Of a DNA stretch of 64,000 bases, positions 45,840-55,499 are shown piece after piece. Source of the DNA: Cherax quadricarinatus (Eukaryota; Arthropoda; Malacostraca; Decapoda; Parastacidae); assembly GCF_038502225.1 (NCBI RefSeq), contig NC_091303.1, positions 28,327,193 through 28,391,192 of the forward strand, in the 5' to 3' direction. The position numbers were made by a program, and so were the translations under genes. The notes beneath the pieces were generated by a model that was not told where the DNA came from, searched no databases, and was given only the letters and a program-made list of their open reading frames with translations. Position 1 is the first letter of the stretch, and each line of letters starts with the position of its first letter.

Positions 45840-46559
45840 TCAGGTTAAGTCACGGGTGTTCTGAAGTTTGGAGCATTTTGCAATGTAGTGGGAGAGGAAG
45901 GCATCTACAGAGACGAAGCCAGGGCTAAGGTTCATACAAGGAAAGTTGTGTATTAGAGAGGATTCAACTAGACGGCGACTGTTCGAGTTGGAAGTAGGGA
46001 AGACAGTTTTAGCAGAAGATCAGTCAATAGGATGGCTATGATCTCTGACGTGACAGAAAAGAGCATTGTTAGTGTCGGCAAGCCTAACACTATTTTTGTG
46101 CTCCCTAAGTCTGTCAGAAAGAGATCGACCAGTTTCTCCGAAGTATTGAAGAGGACAGGAGGAGCAAGAAATAGAGTAGACACCAGGAACATCTGTAGAG
46201 GGAGGAGAGGTATGAACGAGATTAGTGCGAAGAGAGTTAGTCTGGCGGAAGGTAAGCTTGATGTCTAAGGGACGGAGAGAATTGTTGAGATTAGAAAGAC
46301 CGGAAATGTAGGGAAGGCAGAGGATAGAAGAGTTCTCATGAGTAGAGAGTTTGGGAGAGAAGAAATTGCGTGTAGCACGTGAGAGGGCAGAGTCTATGAA
46401 ATGGGAAGGGTAGCCAAGACGGGAGAACGAATTATGAAGAGTGGAAATTTCTGCTGGAAGGAACTGAGGATCACAGATGCGGAGGGCACGGAGAAAGAGG
46501 GAGATAAGAACACTTTTCTTGACAGGGAAAGCATGATAGGAAAAGTAGTGAATGTACAG
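45840..46559 (-). pseudogene. PLE RT C-terminus plus GIY-YIG endonuclease, no start codon, one nonsense
   Basis: Continuous minus-strand frame of about 240 codons without an ATG at its start. The first part is the PLE region after the RT palm (VKKSVLISLFLRALRICD, then a GYPSHFI motif). The endonuclease begins at 46184: GVYSISCSSCP supplies the GIY-like strand and two Cys, followed by QYFGETGRSLSDRLREHK (YFG for YIG, catalytic Arg, and His), then CHVRDHSHPID. A Trp codon after ID has become TGA, and the C-terminal part (RRLVESSLIHN) follows in frame to the stop at 45840-45842. PLE endonucleases nick target DNA for priming. The 5' truncation and the nonsense make it inactive. Confidence 0.85.
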
Positions 46560-46599
46560 GTTTTTCCTTTTCCGTTTACCGTAAACCTATGCACAGTGG

Positions 46600-47290
46600 C
46601 ATGTTGTAGACCAGCTGGTAGTGTCAGTGTTGTAAACCAGCTGGAAGTGTCGGTGTTGTATACCAGCTGGTAGTGCGGTGTTGTAGACAAGCTGGAAGTG
46701 TCGGTGTCGTAGACCAGCTGAAAGTGTCGGTGTTGTAGACCAGCTGGTAGTGTCAGTGTTGTAGACCAGCTGGAAGTGTCGGTGATGTAGACCAGCTGAA
46801 AGTGTCGGTGTTGTAGACCAGCTGGTAGTGTCAGTGTTGTAGACCAGCTGGAAGTGTCGGTGATGTAGACCAGCTGGAAGTGTCGGTGTTGTAGACCAGC
46901 TGGTAGTGTCAGTGTTGTAGACCAGCTGGAAGTGTCGGTGTTGTAGACCAGCTCGAAGTGTCGGTGTTGTAGACCAGCTGGTAGTGTCAGTGTTGTAGAC
47001 CAGCTGGAAGTGTCGGTGTATTAGACCAGCTGGAAGTGTCGGTGTTGTAGACCAGCTGGTAGTGTCAGTGTTGTAGACCAGCTGGTAGTGTCAGTGTTGT
47101 AGACCAGCTGGTAGTGTCAGTGTTGTAGACCAGCTGGTAGTGTCAGTGTTGTAGACCAGCTGGTAGTGTCAGTGTTGTAAACCAGCTGGTAGTGTCAGTG
47201 TTGTAGACCAGCTGGTAGTGTCAGTGTTGTAGACCAGCTGGAAGTGTCGGTGTTGTAGACCAGCTGGAAGTGTCGGCGTTGTAGACTAGT
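46600..47290. repeat. 26-bp satellite, about 26 units
   Basis: Same family as 33078-38447. Many units carry GGAAGTGTC instead of GGTAGTGTC, an intermediate with the GGAAGGTG of the 27-bp satellite. A four-unit higher order pattern alternates CAGTG and CGGTG joins. Confidence 0.9.
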
Positions 47291-47470
47291 TGGTCTCGCC
47301 TCTTAAACTTGCCAGAGTTCCACTTCAAGGACGCAGGTTCCTCGACGCAGGTGGAGGCTCCTGTTCCACGAATTAGACCTATCCTATGTTTCCTTGGATG
47401 GAAACCTAATTACTTCCTATTTTCCAATATTAATCCATGGACCGACCGGGTATAACGCTAAAATATTATT
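47291..47470. other. Unassigned single-copy sequence
   Basis: About 180 bp between satellite and microsatellite with no recognised feature. Confidence 0.5.
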
Positions 47471-47750
47471 TCTTCTTCTTCTTATTATTATTATTAGTAG
47501 TAGTAGTAGTAGTACTAGTAATAGTAGTAGTAGTAGTAATAGTAGTAGTAGTAGTAATAGTAGAAGTAGTAGCACTAGTAATAGTAATAGGAGTAGTAGT
47601 AACAGTAGTAGTAGTAGTAGTAGTAATAGTAGTAGTAGTAGTAATAGTAGTAGTAGTAGTAGTAGTAATAGTAGTAGTAGTAGTAGTAGTAATAGTAGTA
47701 GTAGTAGTAATAGTAGTAGTAGTAGTAGTAGTAGTAGTCTCAGTAGTAGT
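47471..47750. repeat. Degenerate TAG/TAA microsatellite
   Basis: Trinucleotide run of TAG with interspersed TAA. Poly-Ser, poly-Val and poly-Leu frames over it are artefacts. Confidence 0.95.
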
Positions 47751-48024
47751 AACCAGTTACCAGTAACCACTGTGCCAGTTGACTCACGACCAACCGTCTC
47801 TGCATGAGTCACTGTCTGAACTCATATTGCGCTGACCTGGCAGTATTCAAAGACCCTCTCACATATGGGTACTGTGGGCGGCCAGTTAGTCAGCAGTTGT
47901 ACGAGAGAGAGCAGAGAGACTAGGTAACGGCTGTAAGGGCGCTACCCACATTATCTGTAATTATACGTACTACCAGCCTACGTGAGTATTTCTTTACCTA
48001 ATCCACGTGTCGAACTCCCACATG
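47751..48024. other. Unassigned island between two TAG microsatellites
   Basis: About 270 bp of non-repetitive sequence with no long frame. TAG runs on both sides suggest either two independent microsatellites or one split by this piece; no target duplication is evident. Confidence 0.5.
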
Positions 48025-49080
48025 ATAGTAGTAGTAGTAGTAGTACTAGTAATAGTAGTAGTAATAGTAGTAGTAGTAGTGGTAGTAATAGTAGTAGTAG
48101 TAGTAGTAGTAGTATAGTAGTAATGAGTGGTATAGTATGATGGTGGTAGAATGTAGTAGTAGTAAGTGAATGGTGTAGTATTGTAGTGAAGTATGTAATA
48201 GTAGTAAGTATGTAATGGGGTTAGTAGTAATGTAGTTAGGTGTAGTGATGTAGTGTAGTGAGTAATGTAGTAATGTAGTATTAGTGGTAGCGTGGTGGTG
48301 TGTGATGGTGGAGTAAGTGGTGTAATGAGTGTGTAATGGTGGTATAGTGGTGTGGTGGTGTGGTGTGGTGTGTGGTAGTATGGTGTGGTGTAGGTGGTGT
48401 AGTGGTAGTGGTGGATGTAATGGTGGTGGATGGTGAGTGTAAGGTGTATTGGTGGTGGTAATGGTAGTAGTAATGGTGGTAGTGTAGTGAGTGTAGTGGT
48501 AGTAGTGGTATAGTGGTAGTGGTAGGTAAGTAGTGGTAATGGTAGGTGGTATAGTGTGGATGGAGTAATGTGTGAGTAGTGGTAAGTGGTATGTAATGAG
48601 TGGTAATATAGTAGTAGTAGTAGTAATAGTAGTATAGTGGTAGTAGGTGGTGGAGTGATGGTAGTGGTAGTAGTGTAGAGTGAATGTAGTGGTAGTGGTA
48701 GGTAGTGGTAGTAGTAGTGGTAGTAGTAATTGTGTAATAGGTAGTAATAGTAGTAGTGGTGGTAGTAGTAGTAATTGTAGTAATGAGTAAGTGTAGTAGT
48801 GTGTAGTGAGTAGTAGTAGTAGTAGTAGTAGTTTTTGTAGTAGTAGTAGTAGTAGTAGTAGTTGTTGTAGTAGTAGTAGTAATTGTAGTAATAGTAGTAA
48901 TAGTAGTAGTAGTAGTAGTAATAGTAATAGTAGTAATAGTAGTGGTAGTAGTAGTAGTAGTAGTATTAGTAGTAGTAATAGTAGTAGTATTAGTAGTAGT
49001 AGTAGTAGTAGCAATATTAGTAATAGTAGTAGTAGTAGTAATAGTAGTAATAGTAGTAATAATAGTAGTAGTAGTAGTAA
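48025..49080. repeat. Long degenerate TAG/GTGGTA microsatellite
   Basis: More than 1 kb of TAG, TAA, TGG and GTA triplets, purest at both ends and mixed in the middle. All ORFs here are low-complexity artefacts. Confidence 0.95.
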
Positions 49081-49089
49081 TGGTGAGGT

Positions 49090-49238
49090 TTTGACTGGGT
49101 ATTTGATTTTTGGGGGAATGGAAATAAGTCACTCTGTCTGACTTTTTTGGGTTATCCCAAGTTCTCTACACATATGCTGCTATGTATGATAGTTCTATTT
49201 AACTGTATATGTGTATACCTGAATAAACTTACTTACTT
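49090..49238 (+). mobile_element. Retroelement 3' end (family E) with ACTT tail
   Basis: Contains GACTTTTTTGGGTTATCC and CTGCTATGTATGATA and ends AATAAACTTACTTACTTA. A second copy is inverted at 54850-54957. A conserved 3' block plus a short tandem tail is typical of a LINE or SINE end. The autonomous partner is not in the window. Confidence 0.6.
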
Positions 49239-49482
49239 AGCAACCTTTTCGTACGTGCCCGTATCGCCACCTTTCTTCATAATTCACCCTCAAGTTATGG
49301 GACTAGTCTAGTTGCAAACGTTTGCACTACAAACTTATGAATGTGTTTGGAACCCGTCTCTAGTAGTACGTATGTTCTTCTGACCTTGAAAAAGGTCACA
49401 TAAATCAGCGTAGCCTCAACGTACTTATATGTATAATTTTGCATGAAAATATTCCTATTTTATATTCATTTCCATCTTACCT
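49239..49482. other. Spacer with a possible diverged family B trace
   Basis: GGGACTAGTCTAGTTGCAAA (49300-49319) matches the LVPELRG region of family B on the minus strand, and GTTTGGAACC follows in the expected order. The rest is unassigned. Confidence 0.4.
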
Positions 49483-49553
49483 ATTTGTGGCTGCAGGGGT
49501 CGATTCACAGCTCTTGGCCCCGCCTCTTCGCTGGTCGCCACTAGGTTCACTCC
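49483..49553 (-). mobile_element. Family B 3'-terminal scrap
   Basis: About 70 bp of the 3' UTR (GCAGGGGTCGATTCACAGCT through GTCGCCACTAGG) directly ahead of a TG run and the long copy B4. It is either a separate insertion or a duplicated tail. Confidence 0.75.
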
Positions 49554-49561
49554 ATGTGTGT

Positions 49562-49648
<87 letters not shown>

Positions 49649-49650
49649 TG
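49554..49650. repeat. TG dinucleotide microsatellite
   Basis: Nearly pure TG with three TATG interruptions, at the 3' end of B4. It may have grown from the element tail. Confidence 0.95.
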
Positions 49651-49731
49651 TACTCACCTATTTGTACTCACCTATTTGTGGTTGCAGGGGTCGAGTCCTA
49701 GCTCCTGGCCCCGCCTCTTCACCGGTTGCTA

Positions 49732-52622
49732 CTAGACCCTCTCTCTCCCCGCTCCATGAGCTTTATCAAACCTCGTCTTAAAACTGTGTATGGTTCCTGC
49801 CTCCACTACGTCATTTTCTAGGCTATTCCACTGCCTTACAACTCTATGACTGAAGAAATACTTCCTACTATCTCTCTGACTCATTTGTGTCTTCAACTTC
49901 CAATTGTGGCCTCTTGTTTCTGTGTCCCCTCCCTGGAACATCCTGTCCTTGTCCACCTTGTCTATTCCACGCAGTATTTTATATGTCGTTATCATGTCTC
50001 CCCTGACCCTCCTGTCCTCCAGTGTCGTCAGGCCGATTTCCCTTAATCTTTCTTCATAGGACATTCCCCTTAGCTCTGGAACTAACCTTGTTGCAAACCT
50101 TTGTACTTTCTCTAGTTTCTTGACGTGCTTTATCAAGTGCGGGTTCCAAACAGGTGCTGCATACTCCAGTATGGGCCTGACATACACGGTGTACAGTGTC
50201 TTGAATGATTCCTTACTAAGGTGTCGGAATGCTGTTCTCAGGTTTGCCAGGCGCCCATATGCTGCAGCAGTTATCTGATTGATGTGTGCTTCCGGAGACA
50301 TGCTCGGTGTTATACTCACCCCAAGATCTTTCTCCTTGAGTGAGGTTTGCAGTCTTTGGCCACCTAGCCTATACTCTGTCTGTGGTCTTCTGTGCCCTTC
50401 CCCTATCTTCATGACTTTGCATTTGGCAGGATTAAATTCGAGAAGCCATTTGCTGGACCAGGTGTCCAGTCTGTCCAGGTCTCTTTGAAGTCCTGCCTGG
50501 TCCTCATCAGATTTAATTCTCCTCATTAACTTCACATCGTCTGCAAACAGGGACACTTCTGAGTCTAACCCTTCCGTTATGTCGTTCACATATACCAAAA
50601 ATAGCACTGGTCCTAGGACCGACCCCTGTGGGACCCCCGCTCGTCACAGGTGCCCACTGAGATACATCATTACGTACCATGACTCGTTGTTGCCTCCCTG
50701 TCAGGTATTCTCTGATCCATTGCAGTGCCCTTCCTGTTATATGCGCCTGATGCTCTAGCTTCTGCACTAATCTCATGTGAGGAACTGTGTCAAAGGCCTT
50801 CTTGCAGTCCAAGAAGATGCAATCAACCCACCCCTCTCTCTCTTGTCTTACTTCTGTTATTTTATCATAAAACTCCAGAAGGTTTTGTGACACAGGATTT
50901 GCCTTCCGTGAATCCGTGCTGGTTGGCATTTATACTCCTGTTCCGTTCCAGGTGCTCCACCACTCTCCTCCTGATAATCTTCTCCCTAATTTTGCATACT
51001 ATACACGTCAATGACACAGGTCTATAGTTTAGTGCCTCTTTTCTGTCTCCTTTTTTTAAAAATGGGAACTACATTTGCCGTCTTCCATACCTCAGGTAGT
51101 TGCCCAGTTTCCAGGGATGTGTTGAAGATTGTGGTAAGTGGTACGCACAACATATCTGCTCCCTCTCTAAGGACCCATGGAGAGATGTCCGGTCCCATTG
51201 CCTTTGAGGTATCGATGTCCCTTAGCAGTTTCTTCACCTCCTCCTCATCTGTATGTATGTCGTCCAACACATGTTGGTGTATTCCTAGTTGGTGTCCCCA
51301 TCTGGTCTGTCCCCCAGAGTCCTTCCTGTCTCTACTGTAAATACTTCCTTAAATCTCGTGTTGAGCTCCTCACATACCTCTTGATCGTTTCTTGTGAGTT
51401 CTCCACCTTCTTTCCTCAGTCTTATCACCTGGTCCTTGACTGTTGTCTTCCTCCTAATGTGGCTATACAGCAGTTTCGGGTCAGATTTGACTTTCGATGC
51501 TATGTCGTTTTCATACTGTCTCTGGGCCTCCCTCCTTATCTGCGCATACTCGTTTCTGGCTCTTCTACTAATCTCCTTGTTTTCCTGGGTCCTATGCCTC
51601 CTGTACCTTTTCCATTCCCTGTTGCACTTAGTTTTTGCCTCCCTACACCTTCGGGTAAACCAAGGACTCGTTTTGGTCTTCCTATTATTTCTGTTTCCCT
51701 TGGGAACAAAACTTTCCTCTGCCTCCTTGCACTTTGTTGTCACATATTCCATCATCTCGTTTACTGATTTTCCTACCATTTCTCTGTCCCACTGAACCTC
51801 CTGCAGGAAGTTTCTCATACCTGTGTAGTCCCCCCTTTTATAGTTTGGCCTGTCCCCTTCAGTTCCTGTTACCTTCTCCACTTGTAACTCTACTATATAG
51901 TCAAAACTCAGAACCACATGATCGCTAGCTCCAAGGGGCCTCTCGTAATTGATGTCCTCGATGTCTGAACTGCTCAGGGTGAACACAAGATCCAGTCTTG
52001 CTGGCTCATCCTCCCCTCTCTCTCTGGTTGTGTCCCTGACATGTTGATGCATGAGGTTTTCAAGTACCACATCCATCATCTTGGCTCTCCATGTTTCGGG
52101 ACCCCCATGTGGCTCCAGGTTTTCCCAGTCGATCTCCCTGTGGTTGAAATCGCCCATTACCAGTAACTTTGCTCTGCTCGAGTGAGCTCTTCTTGCCACC
52201 TCAGCCAGTGTGTCCACCATCACCCTGTTGTTTTCTTCGTACTCCTCTCTTGGCCTCCTGCAGTTCTGTGGTGGGTTATACATCACTCCAATGACTACTT
52301 TATGTTCTCCGGACTGAATTGTACCTACAATGTAGTCTCTTTCTCCAATCATGTCCATGCCTTCCATTTCCTCAAATCCCCATTGGTGTTTTATGAGCAG
52401 TGCAACCCCTCCCCCCCCTCTACTCCTTCTATCTTTCCTCAGGATCTGATATCCTGTTGGGAAGATTGTGTCTGTTATTGTCTCAGCGAGTTTTGTTTCT
52501 GTGACTGCTATGATATCTGGGGATTTTTCACTGATTCTTTCATTCCACTCCTCATGTTTATTCGTTATTCCATCCGCGTTTGTGTACCAAACCTTTAGTT
52601 TCTTTTCTATCATTGTGGTCAT
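49732..52622 (-). pseudogene. Family B ORF2: endonuclease intact, RT in four frames
   Basis: The N-terminal piece (52622-51285, 445 codons) opens at an ATG. It contains LKVWYTNADG near residue 10, VTETKL near 42, MGDFNHREIDW near 157 and GASDHVVLSF near 233, so the endonuclease catalytic set is complete. A shift near 51285 leads to 51270-51022 (SPWVLREGA, LPEVWKTANVVPIFKK), where one Asn codon is missing from the usual PDNISPW. Further shifts near 51030 and 50640 (an extra C in a C-run at the GVPQG codons) lead to 50929-50513 (FLDCKKAFDTVPH) and 50607-49732 ([11 protein letters not shown] to the C-terminus). Confidence 0.85.
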
Positions 52623-52805
52623 GCAAGCATATTGGGGTTGGGGGAGCGAGAGCCTTGTTGGGGTCTATATGGGGCTGTGGTGTAGGTGGGGTATGTGTTG
52701 GTGGGGGTGGGGTCAGAATGCCCATAAGGGACAGCTGTTGGGGTGAGGTTTGTGATATGGGGTTGGTGGCAGAGGGAACAGTGAGTGGGTTGTAGTATAG
52801 GTTGC

Positions 52806-53477
52806 TCAGTTGCGTTGAGAATGTCGCGGGTGGAGTCTTTTGGCGGGAGATTCTGTGGGGTGTGTTTGCCCTTCCTCCTGTGTCTGGGTCCTGCTCATTT
52901 TCATTGCTTCTCGTTCCTCCTTGCGTCTCTGTACCCTCTCTTTCAGTGTAGTCCTTTCTTCTTGTGTTCTGTCGCGGTCGAGGTATACTCTCTGGTACCC
53001 CTCTTTGTCCCTCAGTCTTGCTTTCTCTTGCAGAATCCTGGTTCGAACTGATTCTTCCTTGAAAGTTACTCTGACAGGCCGTATCCTTCCACTCGCAAAC
53101 CACCCAATTCTCTGAAAATTTGTCACCTGGGTCATATTGCCCTCCCCTATTGTTTTCATGATGCCTTCAATCATTTTTTTCTCCTCCTGTTTTATTTCTT
53201 CAAAGTTGGCCCCCTTGGCTTCTTGGAGCCCGTACACAAAAGCAGACCTCGCCCTTTCCTCCTCCCACTGAGTCTCCATCTGCTTCCTCTGAGGCATTTC
53301 ATTTCCTTCCATTGACATGTTCTTGCCTTCAGTCCCTGTCATATCTGAAACTTCTATTCTCAGTGAACTGTCTTTCCTGGCCAGCTGTCCCTTGCTACTG
53401 CAGTTGGCTGTTAGAATCTCTGCATATAACAAACCTTTATTGTCTTCGGACCTGTTGCTTGATCTTAGTGTGCTCAT
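52806..53477 (-). CDS. Family B ORF1: RNA-binding-like LINE protein
   Basis: 223 codons from the ATG at 53477 (MSTLRSSNRS). An acidic/basic helical stretch (residues 65-100) leads to a compact domain at about residues 115-190: RIGWFASGRIRPVRVTFKEE, then RVYLDRDRTQEER. This resembles the RRM-CTD part of LINE ORF1 proteins, which bind element RNA. The C-terminus changes frame near 52830 compared with a proline-rich continuation in the 53103-52558 frame. Upstream, three tandem copies of the N-terminal coding segment suggest the true start lies beyond the gap. Confidence 0.65.
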   Translation of the reverse strand: MSTLRSSNRSEDNKGLLYAEILTANCSSKGQLARKDSSLRIEVSDMTGTEGKNMSMEGNEMPQRKQMETQWEEERARSAFVYGLQEAKGANFEEIKQEEKKMIEGIMKTIGEGNMTQVTNFQRIGWFASGRIRPVRVTFKEESVRTRILQEKARLRDKEGYQRVYLDRDRTQEERTTLKERVQRRKEEREAMKMSRTQTQEEGQTHPTESPAKRLHPRHSQRN

Positions 53478-53880
53478 CGTCTTTTCCCTGGCCCCACGTG
53501 GGTCTCATAGGGCCTTACGTGTGCAGGCATGTCTCCGTTGTTGCCTTACCATCCCTTGTCTGTGCCTGACTTTGAATTTCCTTCATTGTCTTCAGACCTG
53601 TCGTTTGATCTCAGTGTGCTCATCGTCTTTTCCCTGGCTTTACGTAGGTCTGATAGGGCCTTCGATGTCGGCATGTCTCCGTTGTTACCTTACCATCCCC
53701 TTGTCTACGCCTGACTTTGAATTTCCTTCATTGTCTTCAGACCTGTCGTTTGATCTCAGTGTGCTCATCGTCTTTTCCCTGGCCCCCATAGGGTCTGATA
53801 GGGCCTTCGTGTGCGCATGTCTCCGTTATTGCCTTACCATCCCCTTGTCTGCGCCTGGCTTTGAATTTCCTGATGTCACA
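53473..53880 (-). repeat. Tandem ~146-bp repeat at the family B ORF1 N-terminus, 3 copies
   Basis: Plus-strand marker CTCATCGTCTTTTCCCTGG occurs at 53473, 53619 and 53764 (spacings 146 and 145). On the minus strand each unit begins ATG AGC ACA CTG and encodes the ORF1 N-terminus again. The coding flow across units suggests an original 147-bp (49-codon) unit that later lost one or two bases per copy and gained stops. The distal part (53880-54020) encodes a charged coiled-coil-like stretch (RIAEECRKWEVQVLAAEARI). Confidence 0.75.
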
Positions 53881-54022
53881 TCTGAATTGTCATTTGTCTC
53901 TCTAATCTGTTTCAGGCTTTGCAGTTTCTCTTCTAAGCACTGTATCCTAGCTTCTGCTGCTAAGACCTGTACTTCCCACTTCCTGCACTCTTCAGCTATC
54001 CGCTCCTCCATTTTCTTACCAA

Positions 54023-54122
54023 NNNNNNNNNNNNNNNNNNNNNNNNNNNNNNNNNNNNNNNNNNNNNNNNNNNNNNNNNNNNNNNNNNNNNNNNNNNNNN
54101 NNNNNNNNNNNNNNNNNNNNNN
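54023..54122. other. Assembly gap, 100 N
   Basis: Exactly 100 N, the conventional length for a gap of unknown size. Left is family B ORF1 on the minus strand; right is the family A 3' end on the plus strand, so the two sides belong to different elements. Confidence 0.99.
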
Positions 54123-54440
54123 AGATTCAGGAAAGATATAGGAAAGCACTGGTTTGGTAATAGAGTTGTGGATGAGTGGAACAAGCTCCCGAGTACAGTT
54201 ATTGAGGCTAAAACGTTGTGTAGTTTTACAGATAGGTTAGATAAATGCATGAGTGGGTGCGGGTGGGTGCGAGTTGGACTTGACTAGCTTGTACTACTAG
54301 GTCAGATGTTGTACTCCTTCCTTAAGTGAATGTGACCTGACCTGACTAGGTTGGGGCATTGGCTTAAGCTGGTAGGAGATTTGGACCTGCCTCGCATGGG
54401 CCAGTATGCCTGCTGCAGTGTTTCTTCTTTATGTTCTTAT
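54123..54440 (+). pseudogene. CR1-like LINE copy A3, 3' end only
   Basis: Encodes the last ORF2 codons (FGNRVVDEWNKLPSTVIEAK, then MSGCGWV), the 3' UTR with GACCTGACCTGACTAGGTTG, and TTATGTTCTTAT. Compared with A1 the 3' end is slightly diverged. Whatever lies 5' is hidden by the gap. Confidence 0.85.
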
Positions 54441-55499
54441 TAGTAAACTTCCTTCCAATTTGGTCAAGGTTTCTTTTCTGGATACTGGAAGGTAGGACTT
54501 CACATGGCATAAGCCGTTAGTGGTTACATAAACCCCAACAAGGAGAGTACGTATATATATACCGGCAACAAGAGGCCCTCTCCTGATGGAATGGTTTGCT
54601 ACCAAGCTAGCACCAAAACAGATTAACTGAGGATAGGCTGAAGACAAACTTGACAATCTTGGAGGAATGATTATGACCATCCTAACTGGGACAGATAGAC
54701 ATTTGAATTTAGAAGACAAGGATTAAAAAGAGGGGCAAAAGCTGAAAGCAAAGAAGCCACAGGAATGTATAGTAGTACGAAAGTGGCTGAAAAGTAGAAT
54801 GACTTAGACAAGGCAGTGGAGGCAAACTCAATACACAGATTCAAGAGTAGGTAAATTTATTTAGGTACAGGTACACAGAGACAGTTATAAAAATTATCAT
54901 ACATAGCAGCATGTGTAGATTAACTAGGATAACCCAAAAAAGTCTGACAAAATGACTAATTTGTTAAGTCCTAAGAAGCCAGAAATTTATGATCTGATTG
55001 CTGTAGTCTAGGAAGTGGGGCTAGAAGCTAGGTCTCTACCCCTGCCAATAACTCAGTGAGTACACACCGCAAATCAAAATTTACTGCACAATTATGGGCT
55101 GTTAGTTAGCAGTCTGAGAATACGAAAAGAACTTCAACTGTACTTCAATGACTTACGACAGAACGAGATTGACAACAGTCAGTCCACCTATCATTCTATC
55201 ATGCAGGAGGAGCCACATGTCTATAGTGAATCCAATTAAATAAGTACACTCTTTGAAGTCACTACCGCCTGGCTCCAGTTGTGTTACAAGTATCTTTGGG
55301 AGGTTGTGTCAGCTGATGTGGGTATGAGTAAATGTAAACTGTCAGTTGGATGACTGTCAAACCTTGCATGTGCTGGAATGCAATAAAATTAATGAATTCA
55401 CAGAACTCATAAATATTCAAGAAATTTCATGGTGTTTTTTTATCCAGGGGCATATTACCAACCAATATGGGAAAGTATTCTGACTCTGCCAATTGCAAA
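54441..55499. other. Unassigned spacer containing a family E copy
   Basis: Inverted copy of the family E 3' end at 54850-54957 (GTAAATTTATTTAGG through GACAAAATGAC). The rest has only short frames; I recognise no gene. Confidence 0.5.
54850..54957 (-). mobile_element. Retroelement 3' end (family E), inverted copy
   Basis: The reverse complement matches 49128-49238: GACTTTTTTGGGTTATCCTA, CTGCTATGTATGATAA and an AATAAATTTAC end. Its tail is shorter than in the plus-strand copy. Confidence 0.65.

Larger units (their letters stand above)
43664..46560 (-). mobile_element. Penelope-like element (PLE), 5'-truncated, with nested LINE
   Basis: Minus-strand retroelement with 26-bp satellite on both sides. 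From 5' to 3' on its own strand: the C-terminal RT region and GIY-YIG endonuclease (46559-45840), a pyrimidine-rich 3' region, an inverted-repeat segment (45419-45549), a TAG microsatellite, then a terminal segment with TATATATAG and a hammerhead-like hairpin (43727-43776). A Jockey-like LINE is inserted at 43792-45255. The GIY-YIG domain joined to an RT defines PLEs, and hammerhead motifs near their ends are an established PLE property. Confidence 0.82.
49651..54022 (-). mobile_element. Family B LINE copy B4, longest copy, runs into the assembly gap
   Basis: Minus-strand two-ORF APE-type LINE. The 3' end is a 14-bp tandem (TACTCACCTATTTG twice, 49651-49678). ORF2 pieces fill 49732-52622, ORF1 52806-53477, and an ORF1-like repeated region extends to the gap at 54023. 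The RT ([29 protein letters not shown]) is of the CR1/L2-like kind. Several frameshifts show that it is inactive. Confidence 0.85.

Noticed and set aside
47751..48024. Solo LTR between microsatellites
   Set aside because: Sequence looks non-repetitive, but I find no TG...CA ends with a matching short target duplication.
45211..49141. Poly-Ser, poly-Leu, poly-Val, poly-Thr and poly-Tyr ORFs
   Set aside because: Translations of TAG/TAA/GTA trinucleotide runs.
54023..54122. Reading frames spanning the N block
   Set aside because: They join a minus-strand family B element to a plus-strand family A element across an assembly gap of unknown size.
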